The notes beneath the pieces are model-generated. The model saw only the letters and a list, made by a program, of their open reading frames with translations. It searched no databases and had not been told where the DNA came from. Below are positions 1 through 10,670 of a stretch of 64,000 nucleotides of DNA, piece after piece; position 1 is the first letter of the stretch, and each line of letters opens with the position of its first letter. The position numbers and the translations under genes are program-made. The stretch is from Aurelia coerulea (Eukaryota; Cnidaria; Scyphozoa; Semaeostomeae; Ulmaridae): contig CM076957.1 in NCBI GenBank assembly GCA_039566865.1, forward strand, positions 13,277,896-13,341,895, written 5' to 3'.

Positions 1-139
1 CTAAACCATGATAGCTCCCGATGCTGGACACCATAAACTTGGAGCTTTTTGCAGAGAATTTCATGGTCTACAGTATCAAAAGCCTTTTTTAAATCAATGA
101 ATACTAGTTCCACAAGCTGACCAAGGTCCAGTAGCAGTA
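1..139 (-). pseudogene. LINE reverse transcriptase fragment
   Basis: Read on the minus strand, these bases give one open segment containing FIDLKKAFDTVDHEIL. This is the RT motif A region of non-LTR retrotransposons (F-x-D-x-x-K-A-F-D, with the catalytic Asp present). The fragment starts at the window edge and stops near base 139, so only about 45 residues are visible and neither the endonuclease nor motif C can be seen here. The wording is typical of CR1/L2/Jockey-like LINEs; I cannot place it more finely. It is a dead fragment or the end of a copy continuing outside the window. Confidence 0.8.
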
Positions 140-343
140 TATGTACTTATTGTCGCAATGCCTATTGTTGCTATGCTACGTTCTTGGCTGGAAAGCACAC
201 CCAATAACGTCTGTTCTAAATCACTTGCTTCAAATTGATGTAATGTTCAGTTCACGTTTTGTAGTTAACAATATATTCTACCAGGTGTCAAAAAAGTATC
301 CCTTTTTAATGGATAAAGTAACAGCCGATATGATATAATATGG

Positions 344-452
344 TATATGATATGATATGATATGATATGATATGATATGATATGATATGATATGATATGA
401 TATGATATGATATGATATGATATGATATATGATATGAAACGATATGATATCG
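344..452. repeat. (TATGA)n microsatellite
   Basis: About 20 near-perfect copies of the pentamer TATGA lie inside the left inverted repeat of MITE copy A. The related element at 35661 has a short non-repetitive stretch at this point (GATAAAATGTCGGG), so the array probably grew from that seed after insertion. Confidence 0.9.
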
Positions 453-609
453 GGACTTTTTAAAACATAGCTACATTTGTTTATCTTGCCTTTGTTTACA
501 TACCTTGCATTTTAGAATCGAACGCGAAACACCGGAGATATGACCTCGCAAAGTCATAATTCAGAGTGTACCTAAGACCAGAGGTTTTACAAAAGCGCCC
601 AGCCCATAA

Positions 610-706
610 CATGATCAGATATTTTTTGTTCTTTATTCATTTAAAAACAACAATTATTTACAAAAACAACAAGGCTAATTAACTACGTGCCATCCATAGT
701 GGGAAA
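610..706 (+). repeat. Partial third copy of the stem-loop repeat family
   Basis: This stretch interrupts MITE copy A. It contains TTTAAAAACAACAATTATTT followed by GTGCCATCCATAGTGGGAA. These resemble the left flank and left stem arm of the hairpin repeats at 8998-9054 and 44702-44758 (minus). The left arm matches the minus-strand reading of the 44702 copy at about 15 of 19 positions, and the following 19 nt match its loop at about 12 of 19. The right arm is missing: MITE sequence resumes where it should begin. Confidence 0.45.
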
Positions 707-1278
707 GGACAAGATATCACGGGCAGTTTGCAAAGGAATTCTCAACTTCGACTTTTAGGTTTTACTTTTGAAAAAGATTATACTTTGGGATGCTTCAATT
801 GTTCTTGATATTACTTTTCTTTCGAGGAAACGATCCTTGCATTGCATTCAATTGAAAACTTTATTCTTATCAAAGAAAGGGAACATGAGCAAATGCACGC
901 TTATTTGGAAGTGTGGCACAAGTTTATCATTCATACCACGTTTTAATTATATTTGTTTGATTAGGGTCATAGCAATGCGTCCATGATTCTTTTAAAAAAA
1001 AAAGAAAACATGAAAATTAAAGTATGCAGGTGCTCTGGAAAATGCCCATGACATCAAATCATGGCTAGGCCCTTTAGCGAAACCTCTGGTTTCAGGTGCA
1101 CTCTAATTTTTGCCTCCACACAATCGTACCGACCGTGTTTTGTGGACGATCTTTACATGCAATGTACGTGTATTTAAGTTAAAGTTAAAAAATTTAGCTG
1201 TGGACTCGCAAAGTGGTAATATTTTATCGTTTTGTTCCTTTCTCCAGTCAAAAGAGGGTACTTTCTTGAGACACCCCA

Positions 1279-3036
1279 TAGATATTCCGGTAACTGTCAA
1301 TAAGTAAAGAAAAATGAGTTCATATGTCCGTGCAAGTATTTCATCACAATTTGTGCTGAGAGCAAATGATGCAACTGACAGAAATTCAACTGCAATATTA
1401 TCCTAATAAAAGGCATTACACAAAGTAAAAGCATAGCTCATGTTGTCCGTTTCAACAACGTTTCCAACGAAAGTAACCAGCAATAATAGTGTCATGTTTA
1501 GTGGAAAATCTAATATTTAATCAACTTTCCAGATTGCATAAAACCATAGTTTTCCGGTCATATGCTAATGCACAAAGAACGTTGAATAGACATCCTATGA
1601 TGATCAAACAATTAGTTCATCAAGACAAGTATCTATACAGAAGCCTTGAACCGCATTTGCTCTCTGAATATTATTTCCTCTTAAGTTCTTTTTCCTTCCA
1701 AAATGTAAACATAAATCATAAGCTCTTCAAATTGTTCTTCGAGTGGTTGTGTTTTCTGAACTTCCAATAGAAATAAATTCATTTGTAATTTAGAAATTAT
1801 TTTGCAACAACATAGAAAGCTAATGAAATCTTATTATGAAACATAGGATGGAAACAATAGGAGGAAGGATCACTTGATTTTCTTCCAAAGACACTTTTGC
1901 GAGTGAATAACGTCAAGTTTCACGTTGCAAAACGATTTTGGCTAGTTGATCTATTTTACTTTAACAAAACTTACACTGTAGCACCTGTCATTCTTCAAAG
2001 AAGCAACGAACAAATCAAGCTGCAACAAGGTTTTATTGGGAAAATAAGTAAGATCATAGATCTATTATGTGTCAACAAGTAAATATGCTGATTACTTAGA
2101 AGTAAACCATGAAACGATTTTTGATATGTGTTAACCCAGCCCCTCAGTAACAGCATTTAAGTGTTAGTAGAAGTGTTTTGTGATTCTATAGTTTGTAAAG
2201 ACATTCTTTAGCTAATCTGAATAACTGGGAATCTTCAGATCATTCACAACAAAACTTAAACGATATATCTTAAACAGAATAAACGGAGATAAAAGGCAAG
2301 GGCGGAAGGGGTCTGGGTATACTATTTGTATTTGATGATGTCCACAGGTCCAGGCATATTGTTTAGCTAGAGGAAAAATACCGTGCGCAGGAGTTTTCTT
2401 TGTCTTATTTATAGATTGCGTCTACTTAGTTCTGTTCATATGCACTCAGATAACGCAACGAAAAAGGAGGAACCGCATAAAGAACGTCTTGACACACTAT
2501 AAAACCAGTAACCGTGATCAGTGCGTTTGTTATAGTCAACAACAACTATTATCTCTCCGCCAACAACGATTTCGTTTCACTAACAGAAGGAACATTAATA
2601 GCCAAACTAGAACTAACAAGAGAAGCTTAGTGGCTAGCAATGGAAAGAGTAAAACGACAAAATAAAAAATGAATGCAAACAAGTAACCAAACAATGTAAA
2701 TGAATCTAAGCATGCACACAAACAATGCATTACATAGAAGATCACACTGGCACAACAATTACATCTTAATTACCTGATTCGATGAATCACTTGAACCTTT
2801 GGTACGGAGCTTATGTGAATAAAACAAAAGATACATTGAGTAAGAATACAATAAACAGGGACATCGTAGGATGGCAATTGGTCATGAGTGAAATTCTTCC
2901 ACACTTGATCACAAAATATTCAAGTATTTAACAGACCATTGCACCAAAGGTGGAGTCAGAGAATTTTTAACATGATAATTTGCGTTCGATGACAAATTGA
3001 TCTTGTAAATTCTTTCTAAAGTACAGGGCACGGTAA
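1279..3036. other. Unassigned A+T-rich sequence
   Basis: I find no protein motif, tRNA-like box, terminal inverted repeat or tandem array here. Open frames such as 1489-1770 are short, of low complexity and without recognisable domains, so I treat them as chance. Confidence 0.5.
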
Positions 3037-3706
3037 AGGATAAAGGAATAAAACGATAAGGTGTCAGGACCTACCGAGTACAAAACACTCAATTTGATCA
3101 TCTTCAACTTGAATGCAAGTACCTTGCATTTAAAAAATTATTCACAGAAATAAAACTTCCGCAAATGGAAACTTAAATTATCCTTGGAACAAGAGGTTTT
3201 AGAAAAGAGACCTTGCGATGAATTGACATTACATGCAATTTGCAAAAGAACTTCAACTATAATCTAAAGTTTCACTTTGAAAATAGTTTTATGTCCAGAT
3301 GTCCTTATGCTCTTGAAATTGAATTTCTTTTGAGAGATCGTTGCATTCTATGGCAAAAGTTAGTATTAGTTTCAACGAAGAAGAAGACGTACACATGTAT
3401 GCTCATTTTGGAGATGTGGGACGAGTTTTTGTTTTACTAGAGCAAGGGCTAAGTGTCTGTAATACCTTTCAAAAGAAAATACCAACAAGTGAAAGTTGAA
3501 AATTCCTTTGCAAAATGCCACTGGTATCAATTCACGGCCGTGCCCTTTTCCAAAACGTCAGATTTCAGGTGCACTCTGAATATTGACTTTGCGACTTTGC
3601 ATCTCCGGTGTTTGCTTAACGATTTTTGATCATCGGAAAGTCCTGATATCTTATCCCTTATTCCTGTTTCCAATCAAATTAGGGGGGGGGGGTTTGACAC
3701 ACCCTG
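3037..3706. mobile_element. TA-flanked MITE, copy B (decayed)
   Basis: This is a diverged copy of the element at 35661-36452. It keeps the internal phrases around ACTTGAATGCAAGTACCTTGCATTT, the central TTTTGGAGATGTGG block, and the right arm with TTTCAGGTGCACTCTGAAT and CATCTCCGGTGTTTG. The right end reads GACACACCCTG and is followed by TA. A G tract has grown inside the right terminus. The left terminus is poorly preserved, so the start is approximate. Confidence 0.55.
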
Positions 3707-4199
3707 TATTCATTTATTAGAGAACTATAATCGGCAGCGTTAATTTTGGAATGCAGTGTAAGAAAGTCTTATTTGTTTCAAACAGAAACAGCATTTTATC
3801 AACGAAACGGGCAACTTGGTGAGCTCATTTTCTAAATCTTCTTCACAGGATTTGTCATCAAAGAATGCAATATTTTTTAAAGAGGCTCCGTCTCCAAAAT
3901 GAAAACAAGTCTGTAAACACCATTGTTTCAGGCACGTATCAGTTCTCTTCTGCGATTTGTTTGATGGCTTCACCAAAAAACAGTAAAGTAATCCTTAAAA
4001 AAATCCACTTATTGACAAAAAATCGTGAAAGATAATGAATTTTTGGTTTGTTCCTCTGTGAAGTACAAGGATTTATAATATTTAAAAAACCCTGGATATG
4101 TCGTTTAATGTGGAAATTGACGATATAAATGTCTGTCTCAAATTAGACGTCATATGATATTTGAAATAACGCATAATAGACCAATTGTATTTAGGTAGC
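3707..4199. other. Unassigned sequence
   Basis: Nothing recognisable on either strand. The 78-residue open frame at 3740-3976 (minus) has no family resemblance I can name. Confidence 0.45.
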
Positions 4200-4609
4200 T
4201 TCATACCTATATGTTTGCTGTACTTCGAATTGAGCTCCATCTTTGTGTTCTTCTGTTGTTCATTTGGTTCAGATTCGATAAATTTGTTGCATCGAGTGTG
4301 ATCTTTCTATCGCGTAGAGCGTTCGAATTCTCCTTTCTTCATTGGTATTTAATTCCAGGTTCACTTCTTTAATAACTACGGCCTCTGTCACATGTCTTAA
4401 CATTGCGCCATTCTCACAAGACGAAACTATCCTTATGTAATCGTAATTCCAAATTCTACCTCAAACCGTCGTGTTTCTCTTCTACACGTTTGTGGAACAC
4501 GGAGTTTTTGTCCTTTGTCACTTACTTCACTAAATCATTAATTCACAAAATGTTCGCTGATGCTTTTTCCTACGCTTCTCACCGTTTCTCCAATATACAA
4601 TCCTTCATT
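4200..4609 (-). pseudogene. Penelope-like element, GIY-YIG C-terminal fragment
   Basis: On the minus strand the sequence encodes, with frame breaks, EGLYIGETVRSVGKSISEH, then NSVFHKRVEEKHDG, then LRHVTEAVVIKEVNLELN. This order matches the C-terminal part of the GIY-YIG endonuclease of Penelope-like retroelements (YIGETxRS, a helix ending in EH, FxxHxxxxH and a final helix with TEA). No reverse transcriptase part is present. It abuts, head to head, a plus-strand fragment of the same domain starting at about 4610. Confidence 0.7.
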
Positions 4610-4850
4610 GTTTATTGCACTGGCAAAATCCGAGAAACAATATGCAATCAACATAAATGCAAAGTATGCAAGATAGACTCAGATGTCAACTGTAAAGGCA
4701 GAGGCGTTGTTTATGAAATGAAATGCCAAGGGTGCATTGGAAAAAGATGCAATGAAGGATTGCATATTAGAGAAGCGGCAAGAAGCGTAAGAGAAAGAAT
4801 AAGCGAACATTTAGTGAAGTAGTGATTTAGTGAATTACGAGACAAAGGAC
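4610..4850 (+). pseudogene. Penelope-like element, GIY-YIG N-terminal fragment
   Basis: This plus-strand open segment contains a cysteine pair region (CKVCKIDSDVNCKGRG), then GVVYEMKCQGCIGKRC and then EGLHIREAARSVRERISEH. In Penelope-like elements a Cys-rich linker precedes the GIY-YIG domain; here the Y-I-G core is altered to H-I-R. The frame closes soon after HLVK. With the minus-strand fragment at 4200-4609 it forms an inverted junction within the same domain, since both halves contain the EGL...SEH stretch. Confidence 0.7.
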
Positions 4851-5089
4851 AACCAACGTTCTGATACAACTTTAAAGACCTTTCAAATGATTAACAAAAA
4901 AGTCCTCAAATTGACTCTAAATTTCATCCATAGAACTTGTCGGTTCAGTTAAGATAATTTCAGACTTGGGTACACACCACATAGATACTAAACCCTATTC
5001 TTCTTTGTTTATTTTTTCTTAATGTTTGTAAGTCAGATTCACATTGGATCTAATCTGGGTTGATCTAATCTGGATGTTTCACAGTAGGC

Positions 5090-5525
5090 AGCATAACCAA
5101 AAAATTAATAAAATACAGGAAAGGGCTTTGAGAATCACCTCTAAGGATGCCGAATCTACTTACAGTGAGCTATTAGAGACTGTGCCGCTACTATTCATAC
5201 AAAGAACTGGCAGTTACTTATGACTGAGATGTACAAAACAAAAAATGACCTGATCCCTTAATTCATGCAGGAAATTTTCTGTGAAAACGAAAATCATTAC
5301 AATTTGCGTAACAATAACGAATTCATTCAACCTAGGGTGAGATCGGTCGGCAATGGCACAGAAAGCATCCGATTTAAAGGTCCACAACTGTGGCAAATGT
5401 TACCACAAACAATACGGAATTCAGGATTCCTTGGTCAGTTTAAAGCAAATATAAAGAACTGGAACGAAGAAAATTGTCCATGCAAGCTGTGTCGCAATTT
5501 TATTCCGAACTTGGGATTTTTATGA
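5090..5525 (+). pseudogene. LINE ORF2 C-terminus (after the RT domain)
   Basis: Translation gives KIQERALRITSKD, a frame break, then NDLIPxFMQEIF, RSVGNGTESIRFKGPQLW, and CPCKLCRNFIPNLGFL before the stop. The pattern 'IQERALR', a long helix region, 'GPxxW' and a closing CPCxLC motif is the standard tail of CR1/L2-like LINE polyproteins in invertebrates. The copy is 5'-truncated at about 5085. The following 100 bp to about 5620 is probably 3' UTR. Confidence 0.75.
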
Positions 5526-5630
5526 TAAATGTTTTATAACTATGTTTGATATTGTATACTTTTGATGAACTGTAAATATTTTATCTATCTTTCTTCTGTA
5601 TTGTATATGTATACTTTAACCTTATTTCAA

Positions 5631-6461
5631 CCGGGGGAGGGCCTTTTTCGCCCCCTCACCGAATTTTTTCAAATAGCTTCCAAACGATGCTAGCTATAAA
5701 GCTGAAACTTCTTGAATTTTACTGAAATTTATTTGGCAATTACAAAGTGAAAAATTTAAACACCTATTGTTTGACCACGTGACCACCACATGCCCATATT
5801 GGTCACGTGGTCACGTGGTTTAAAATGGCTCTAATTTCTTTCTTTGTGACTCAATCTCAACAATATATATACCATTCGATTTGTCTCGATGAGTACTTCC
5901 ATTTGACATACAATTTATTTATATTTTCTGACATCAGCAGTTTATTATTTCTCTGACGTCATCAATCTTTATGACGTCATATTCATAATTAATTAATAAT
6001 TTTTGCATGCAAAAATCATGGAATGGCTTTAAATATCGATGAAGGTACTTGATTTCACCAATTATATGCGAAATTGATGGTTTTTAATCATAATTATTGA
6101 GCAAACAATTTTGCATTGAATTAAATTTTCCTTAATTAATTAGTTATTAATTAGAAACCCAAAATATCCGTATGAAACCATATGAAACTACAAATTATTG
6201 CTATCAAGCAGGCATTTGGATTGTTTTTTTTCTCGATTTTATCCAACTATTTGCTAATAATTAGCCCTGTTTTGCAAATAGCTCGATTTTGGCAAAGATT
6301 GCATTGTTTTTGGTTGCCTAGCAACCAATCACGTGACTAATGATTGACTGATGCTAATTATAGATTCTCCTTTGTTCAATTATGACACATTGAAAGTTTC
6401 ATTGTCATAGCTGTTATACTTGCGGAGATAATCAGGGGGGGGGGGCCAAAAACGCCCCCGG
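5631..6461. mobile_element. Fold-back MITE with CCGGGGG termini
   Basis: The left end is CCGGGGGAGGGCCTTTTTCG. The right end, reversed, is CCGGGGGCGTTTTTGGCCCC, giving terminal inverted repeats of about 25 bp that contain long C/G tracts. The 831-bp interior has no coding potential and is A+T rich. It includes an internal palindromic patch near 5773-5822 built from repeated CACGTG boxes. No clear target duplication is visible. Confidence 0.55.
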
Positions 6462-6719
6462 TAGAAAATAACTTTTTTTACCCGCAATCATTCACAAAAG
6501 ATATTAAGACCAACATATATCAAATCCCAAACATTTAGTACTCCATTGTCCCTACTGCAGAAAACACTTATTTTCTTGCCCCTGTAACTTCCCCTCCTCC
6601 TTCAATCAATGTGGTAATTCAAAGCAATGCTTTTGATGCAAATTTGCATGCAGTCACACTAAGTTAACACCAATCAATATTGACTGAGTGGGAAGGGGAT
6701 GCAGTCTCACAATTTTTGT

Positions 6720-6905
6720 GAAGGATTGTAGGTTCTTATTGCAAGCATCGATTGTAGTATCATCTGCGTAATTACAGATATCTGAGTTTTGAATAAAAAG
6801 TAAGACATCATTGATGTATATTTTAAACAACAGAGGGTCTAAAATTGACCCCTTAGGGACACTACGTGTTAGGTCTTTCCAAGAACTGAAGGAACCATCG
6901 ACCTT
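6720..6905 (-). pseudogene. LINE reverse transcriptase fragment (motifs B and C)
   Basis: On the minus strand one frame reads GSFSSWKDLTRSVPKGSILD, then PLLFKIYINDV, then NSDICNYADDTT. This is the RT segment from the VPQGS motif (here VPKGS) to the catalytic YADD, which is intact. It is cut off on both sides: upstream it runs into the 45-bp minisatellite, and downstream it loses similarity near 6720. The wording fits the same CR1/L2-like group as the fragment at 5090-5525. Confidence 0.8.
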
Positions 6906-6929
6906 GCCTCTCTTTTGTCTGTTTGTGAC

Positions 6930-7390
6930 ATTCGATTTCGCGGCAGAACATCATTTTCGAATCTCGATGAAAAAAATCCGATTTCGTGGCACAACCTCGT
7001 TTTCGATTCTTGACGACAAAATCCAATTTCGCGGCACAACCTTGTTGTCGATTCTCAACGACGAAATCCGATTTCGCAGCACAACCTCGTTTTCGATTCA
7101 CGACGACGAAATCAGGTTTTGTGGCATATTTTCGCTTTCAATATACGGCGACAAAAGTAGGTTTTGTGGCGCTTCTTCATCTAGCTGAAGCTCAGAGTTG
7201 TTCCGAATCGAACACGAGGTTGTGCCGCGAAATCGGATTTCGTAGTCGGGATCTGACTGCGACCACGAAACCCGGATTTCACGGTGGCATTTTACGATAA
7301 TGAAACTCGGATTTCGTGGTGGTAAATGTGTCAAGTGACGAAACCCGAGTTTCGTGGTCGCATAAAACGACGAAAAGGTACGACAAAACA
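6930..7390. repeat. 45-bp minisatellite with CGAAATCCGATTTCG core
   Basis: The phrase ATCCGATTTCG recurs at 6976, 7021, 7066, 7111 and 7156, an exact 45-bp period. Five recognisable units are followed to about 7390 by irregular copies of the palindromic core (CGAAAnCCGnnTTTCG) without the fixed period. Because 45 is a multiple of three, both strands stay open, giving 15-residue repeats that look protein-like but have no other sign of being a gene. Confidence 0.75.
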
Positions 7391-7499
7391 TTTTGAACCC
7401 CCTTGCCGCGCGAAAAATAGTAGCTCATATGTAGTGTCTTAGGTACTTTCTTATGTACACGTTTTAATTGAATATATATAAAAAAGACAAATGGAAAAA

Positions 7500-7745
7500 G
7501 CTCCGTGTTCCACAAACACGTAGAAGAGAAACATGACGGGGAGAGGCATAATGTGAAACTACAAAAGAATAGTTTTGTCTTGTGGGAATGATGCAACGTT
7601 AAGACAGGTGACAGAGGCCGTACTTATTAAAGAAATGAACCCAGAATTAAACCAAAAGTAAGAACGGAGGAATTCGAATGCTCTTCGCGATAGAAAGATA
7701 AGACTCGGCGCAAAAAAATTATCGAATCTGAACCAAACGAACATT
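7500..7745 (+). pseudogene. Penelope-like element C-terminal fragment
   Basis: The plus strand encodes SSVFHKHVEEKHDGERHNV and, after a frameshift, LRQVTEAVLIKEMNPELN and then NSNALRDRKIRL. This is the same GIY-YIG tail as at 4200-4609 but in the opposite orientation. The upstream part of the domain is missing (junction about 7440). Two lesions, a stop after FVLWE and a frame change, make it a pseudogene. Confidence 0.7.
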
Positions 7746-7797
7746 AGTAGAAAACAACGATCGAGCTCAATAAATAGAATCCAGCGATATTTTGCAG

Positions 7798-8492
7798 CAT
7801 AGGGCTCAAATATTTCAAATCTTTAATGAGGTGGGTGTAAGATTCTATGACGTTTTTCTTTGAACTAAATGGCTTGAAAGGAACTTATGGTACTTTGCTG
7901 TAAATCTGCCGTGTACATTTTTTGATATCTTGATTTTTTCAAAATGGCAGCAATTTAATTATTTTTGAAAAATTCATGGAAAATTATAAAAAGTCAAACC
8001 ATCGTAAATCCTAAACAAACCGAAGAAAAATGGTGAAGGTGAAGTTGCGGCTTTTAGCGCCAAGCGCTGGGATCGCGGAAGTACAGTAGTACTAATCGAG
8101 TCCGCGACCCCTTGTCATGACGCGAAAACGGTGAGGCTCTACCGGGTATCGAGCCCTGTCCGCCTGACCATTCTGTTTGCAATGTCAGAGGATTACACCA
8201 CTGCACCACAAAACCTTCTGATGATATAACATTCAAGAAAACTATAGTTTATAAGGATGTACAATATGGTGGCAAGCAGATATCTGAAGCTCTTTTGGTA
8301 TAGGATTTAGAAATTTGATGACTTCTTAGCCTCAAAAATAATAAATGCCGCCATTTTGAACCCAATCAAGATATCAATAAATTTCCAAGGCAGATTTACA
8401 GCAAAGAACCCTAAGTTTCATCCATGCCATTTAATTCAAGGAAAACTGTAATAGAATTTTACACCGACCTCCATAAAGATTTGAGCCCTATG
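7798..8492. mobile_element. Fold-back MITE, CATAGGGCTCAAAT family, with nested SINE
   Basis: The termini read CATAGGGCTCAAATATTTCA and, reversed, CATAGGGCTCAAATCTTTAT. Inverted repeats extend for about 200 bp. A second copy lies at 31026-31534. Comparing the two shows about 190 extra bases in this copy at 8036-8225, which are a tRNA-like SINE. There is no coding capacity. Confidence 0.75.
8036..8225 (-). mobile_element. tRNA-derived SINE nested in a MITE
   Basis: On the minus strand the head contains an A-box-like TGGTGCAGTGGTG (within 8187-8215) and a B-box-like GGCTCGATACC (8145-8155), spaced as in a tRNA. The tail ends in the short tandem CTTCACCTTCACC at about 8036. The stretch is absent from the homologous MITE at 31026-31534, which confirms it is an insertion. 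Acceptor-stem pairing is not kept, so this is not a working tRNA. Confidence 0.65.
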
Positions 8493-8997
8493 TTATATTT
8501 TGTTACATTTTGTAGCAGTTTCGAATATGTGCGCGATAGTGATAGAAGCTCTAACGCCATTCAATCGAACCTCGCGTAAACAAATGTATGAAAATAACGC
8601 TCGATCCAGGTTCTTTTCTAGAATAGCTAGAAGGTCTATTCTCCTTGAGGAGACTGCCGAAAGGCAGCGAAAATTCTGAGGGCAAAATTATTAAAGTGTA
8701 AGTGTGTTTTCATAAGTGGGTCTGGGGATCAGCACTATTTTATGGTAAATGGCGGATACAAGTGTGGTAAACAACTGCCACATGGCCTTAACGAATGATA
8801 ATAGAACTCTACAAATCCATTTTTTTCAAATGTGTGGTGAAAATGAGGACCAAATTGCCCAAAATATATCTAAAAAGCTGGCTTATAACCCATAAAGCCT
8901 CGTAACGAAAGACTCTCTCTCCAACCCAGACCTCAAATTTTTTATATCAATTAAAAACAACAACTATTAAAACTACGAAATACAAATACATTAAACT
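8493..8997. other. Unassigned sequence
   Basis: No recognisable coding or repeat structure. The last 60 bases (AATTAAAAACAACAACTATT to ATTAAACT) belong to the left flank of the stem-loop repeat family, because similar sequence precedes the minus-strand copy at 44758. Confidence 0.4.
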
Positions 8998-9054
8998 GTG
9001 ACATTCATGGCGAGGAAAGACACGAGGTCACTGAGTCCTCGCCATGAATGCCAC
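8998..9054 (+). other. Stem-loop repeat, copy 1
   Basis: The arms 8998-9016 and 9036-9054 form a 19-bp stem with one A.C mismatch around a 19-nt loop (9017-9035). The second copy (minus strand, 44702-44758) has the same stem and loop lengths. The loops match at 14 of 19 positions, all differences being transitions. The stems differ at six positions, five of which are compensated on the opposite arm. The flanks are also related (AAAACTAC about 30 nt upstream and ACATTAAACTGT just before the stem). What the element belongs to is unknown to me. Confidence 0.7.
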
Positions 9055-9617
9055 TTCCATTTCAAACTAAAGGTTACACTATAAAAGAGAAATTAAGTAG
9101 AAAGAAATAAGGAGGGGGTGCTGTTGTTTATATTTCAACATTAGTTTAACCTTGCCGAAACTTTGATGAAGGAAATCGTTGCTTCTAATATGATTCTGTG
9201 TGCAAATGTACCCACATTTTGATCACCAAACAGCAGTAAAGGACAAAGTTCTTTCGGATTACATCAACAACATCGAAACAATCAAAGAAACACACAAATT
9301 TCCGACATTTTCAGAGAAGACCTCAAATCAAACGGCTTTGGCGTTTGGCGGGGAAGTATTCCTCATTCTTTCTGTTCACCACAATAAACGAAGGAAGATG
9401 GATGAATAACGAAATCATGGAGACAATTATTTCTTTTTCAGTTGGGCATACTGACGAGTATGCGACGAAACGCGTTTTTGGCATTCAACATTTTACTCAG
9501 TATTGCAGTTGATAACTTATTTCTTTCATTTCGGGTCTTCAGATCAATCTGTTGCTTCTTTTACAAGATAGAACAGTTTTCTATGTAGTTACAGGTCTAT
9601 TTTGGTTGTTATTCTTT
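9055..9617. other. Unassigned sequence
   Basis: The right flank of the stem-loop repeat fades out by about 9090. Beyond that I see no repeat ends or coding motifs. The 69-residue frame at 9200-9409 has no recognisable domain. Confidence 0.4.
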
Positions 9618-10249
9618 CATATTTGTTATCCTTCTTAGAATCAAAAATGAACTTTTTAGAAAAATTAAATTCATTCCAGGGGGTAAACGCGATCAATTTC
9701 TGAGAGATTTTTGTGCAAAATTTCAATAAATGCTAATAAAATCTACAGCAAATTCAGGAAAACATTGAACTTGGAGGAATATATGCTATTTTTGATCCTC
9801 TATCCAATTGCATAATTTGTTTGGAATTAAACGTATGATTATGCGTATTTTGGCTGTACACATACGCACATTCTTCGAATTCCTGTGTGATGATGTCATC
9901 ACTTTTTATAAATTTTTCTTTGCAAAGCAAAAACTATTCAACCATGGAATACACTAAAATTGGACACATGTCCTTATTGCCTTTCGTTTTCTCGCAATCA
10001 AAGATTTAAAATTTTTAGTACTGAGCCCTATTGACTTTGAAAATTCTATATTGTGACGTAATGAGCAAGTAAAGTGACATACCTAAAGATAGATTTCATG
10101 TTTGGGTTCAACTCATGATGTACTATGCACATGCAAAGTTTCAAGACTCTATACGTCGTTCAGAACGGAAAGAAAAGAGGGGGGGGGGGGCTGAATCAGC
10201 TGAATCGTCTTCCTAGTGCATCAAATACCTTAGGCCTGATAGGGTTAAA
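9618..10249 (+). mobile_element. MITE ending in CCTGATAGGGTTAAA, left-truncated copy
   Basis: This stretch is closely similar to 26424-27040, for example the shared AAATTCATTCCAGGGGGTAA and TTGTGACGT near 10050. It ends in GGCCTGATAGGGTTAAA. The second copy also has the matching left terminus TTTAACCCTATCAAG, which is missing here. Within the element a G tract at 10179-10188 replaces the shorter GGGG of the other copy. Confidence 0.65.
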
Positions 10250-10435
10250 CCGATCGATTTGTAGAGTTCTATATATCATTAGTAAACGCCCTGTGGAAGC
10301 CATTTACCAGAATTATGTCCACCATTTACCAGAAAATTCCAAGACCTTTTTTCTAATTACTAAAATGGTCTCTAGACATTTTCAAAGAGGTCTGGAACGG
10401 TACGCTACTTCTCTGGAAAATGGCAGATAATCTGC

Positions 10436-10670
10436 GAAGGGGTGAGTGGCCGAGCGGCTTATACAGTTTCCGTCAGGTGACTGAAGTTAAGCTCGGTTGA
10501 GTGAGGTCAAACTCCGCACTTCGGAGGATTGACCTTGCAACGCGTATCGCTGTTCTTAGGAAGGGATGTTAAACTAGGGGTCCCATGCCTGGATGCGGCA
10601 TGCATAGTGGGCTTAAATTAGCTTCAAGTAGCTACAAATGCTTCCTGCCCACTCAAAATAATCTACTAAA
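10436..10670 (+). mobile_element. tRNA-derived SINE
   Basis: An A box (TGGCCGAGCGG, 10447-10457) and a B-box-like GGTCAAACTCC (10505-10515) are spaced as in Leu/Ser-type tRNAs with a long variable arm. They are followed by a non-tRNA body (CTTAGGAAGGGATGTTAAAC, then CCATGCCTGGATGCGGCATG). The 5' end cannot pair with a 3' acceptor strand, so this is the head of a SINE and not a tRNA gene. The 3' end is approximate. Confidence 0.55.

Larger units (their letters stand above)
281..1278. mobile_element. TA-flanked MITE, copy A of the GGTGTC family
   Basis: The left end reads CCAGGTGTCAAAAAAGTATC and the right end is its degraded complement (GAGACACCCC), with TA on both sides. The interior matches the better-kept copy at 35661-36452 over most of its length, including the paired phrases around AACACCGGAGAT near each end. 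This is a non-autonomous, mariner-like (TA target, inferred) fold-back element with inverted repeats of about 200 bp. It is longer than its relative because of a (TATGA)n expansion inside the left arm and about 95 bp of foreign sequence near 610-706. Confidence 0.65.

Noticed and set aside
1103..1307. Opposed 65-residue frames at both strands
   Set aside because: They lie inside the inverted repeat of a MITE and recur in its other copies as non-coding sequence.
4403..4610. Plus-strand protein beginning MRHSHKTKLSLC
   Set aside because: It is the antisense of a Penelope C-terminal segment; the same antisense words appear opposite the coding strand at 7279-7596.
6930..7390. CRISPR-like array
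   Set aside because: Units are adjacent and similar over their full length with no unique spacers, and the DNA is animal-like.
6811..7391. Repeat protein in the 45-bp array
   Set aside because: The 45-bp period keeps all frames similar and both strands are equally open; the left part overlaps a LINE RT fragment on the other strand.
10436..10520. tRNA-Leu or tRNA-Ser gene
   Set aside because: Boxes A and B are present but there is no acceptor stem; the sequence continues into a SINE body.
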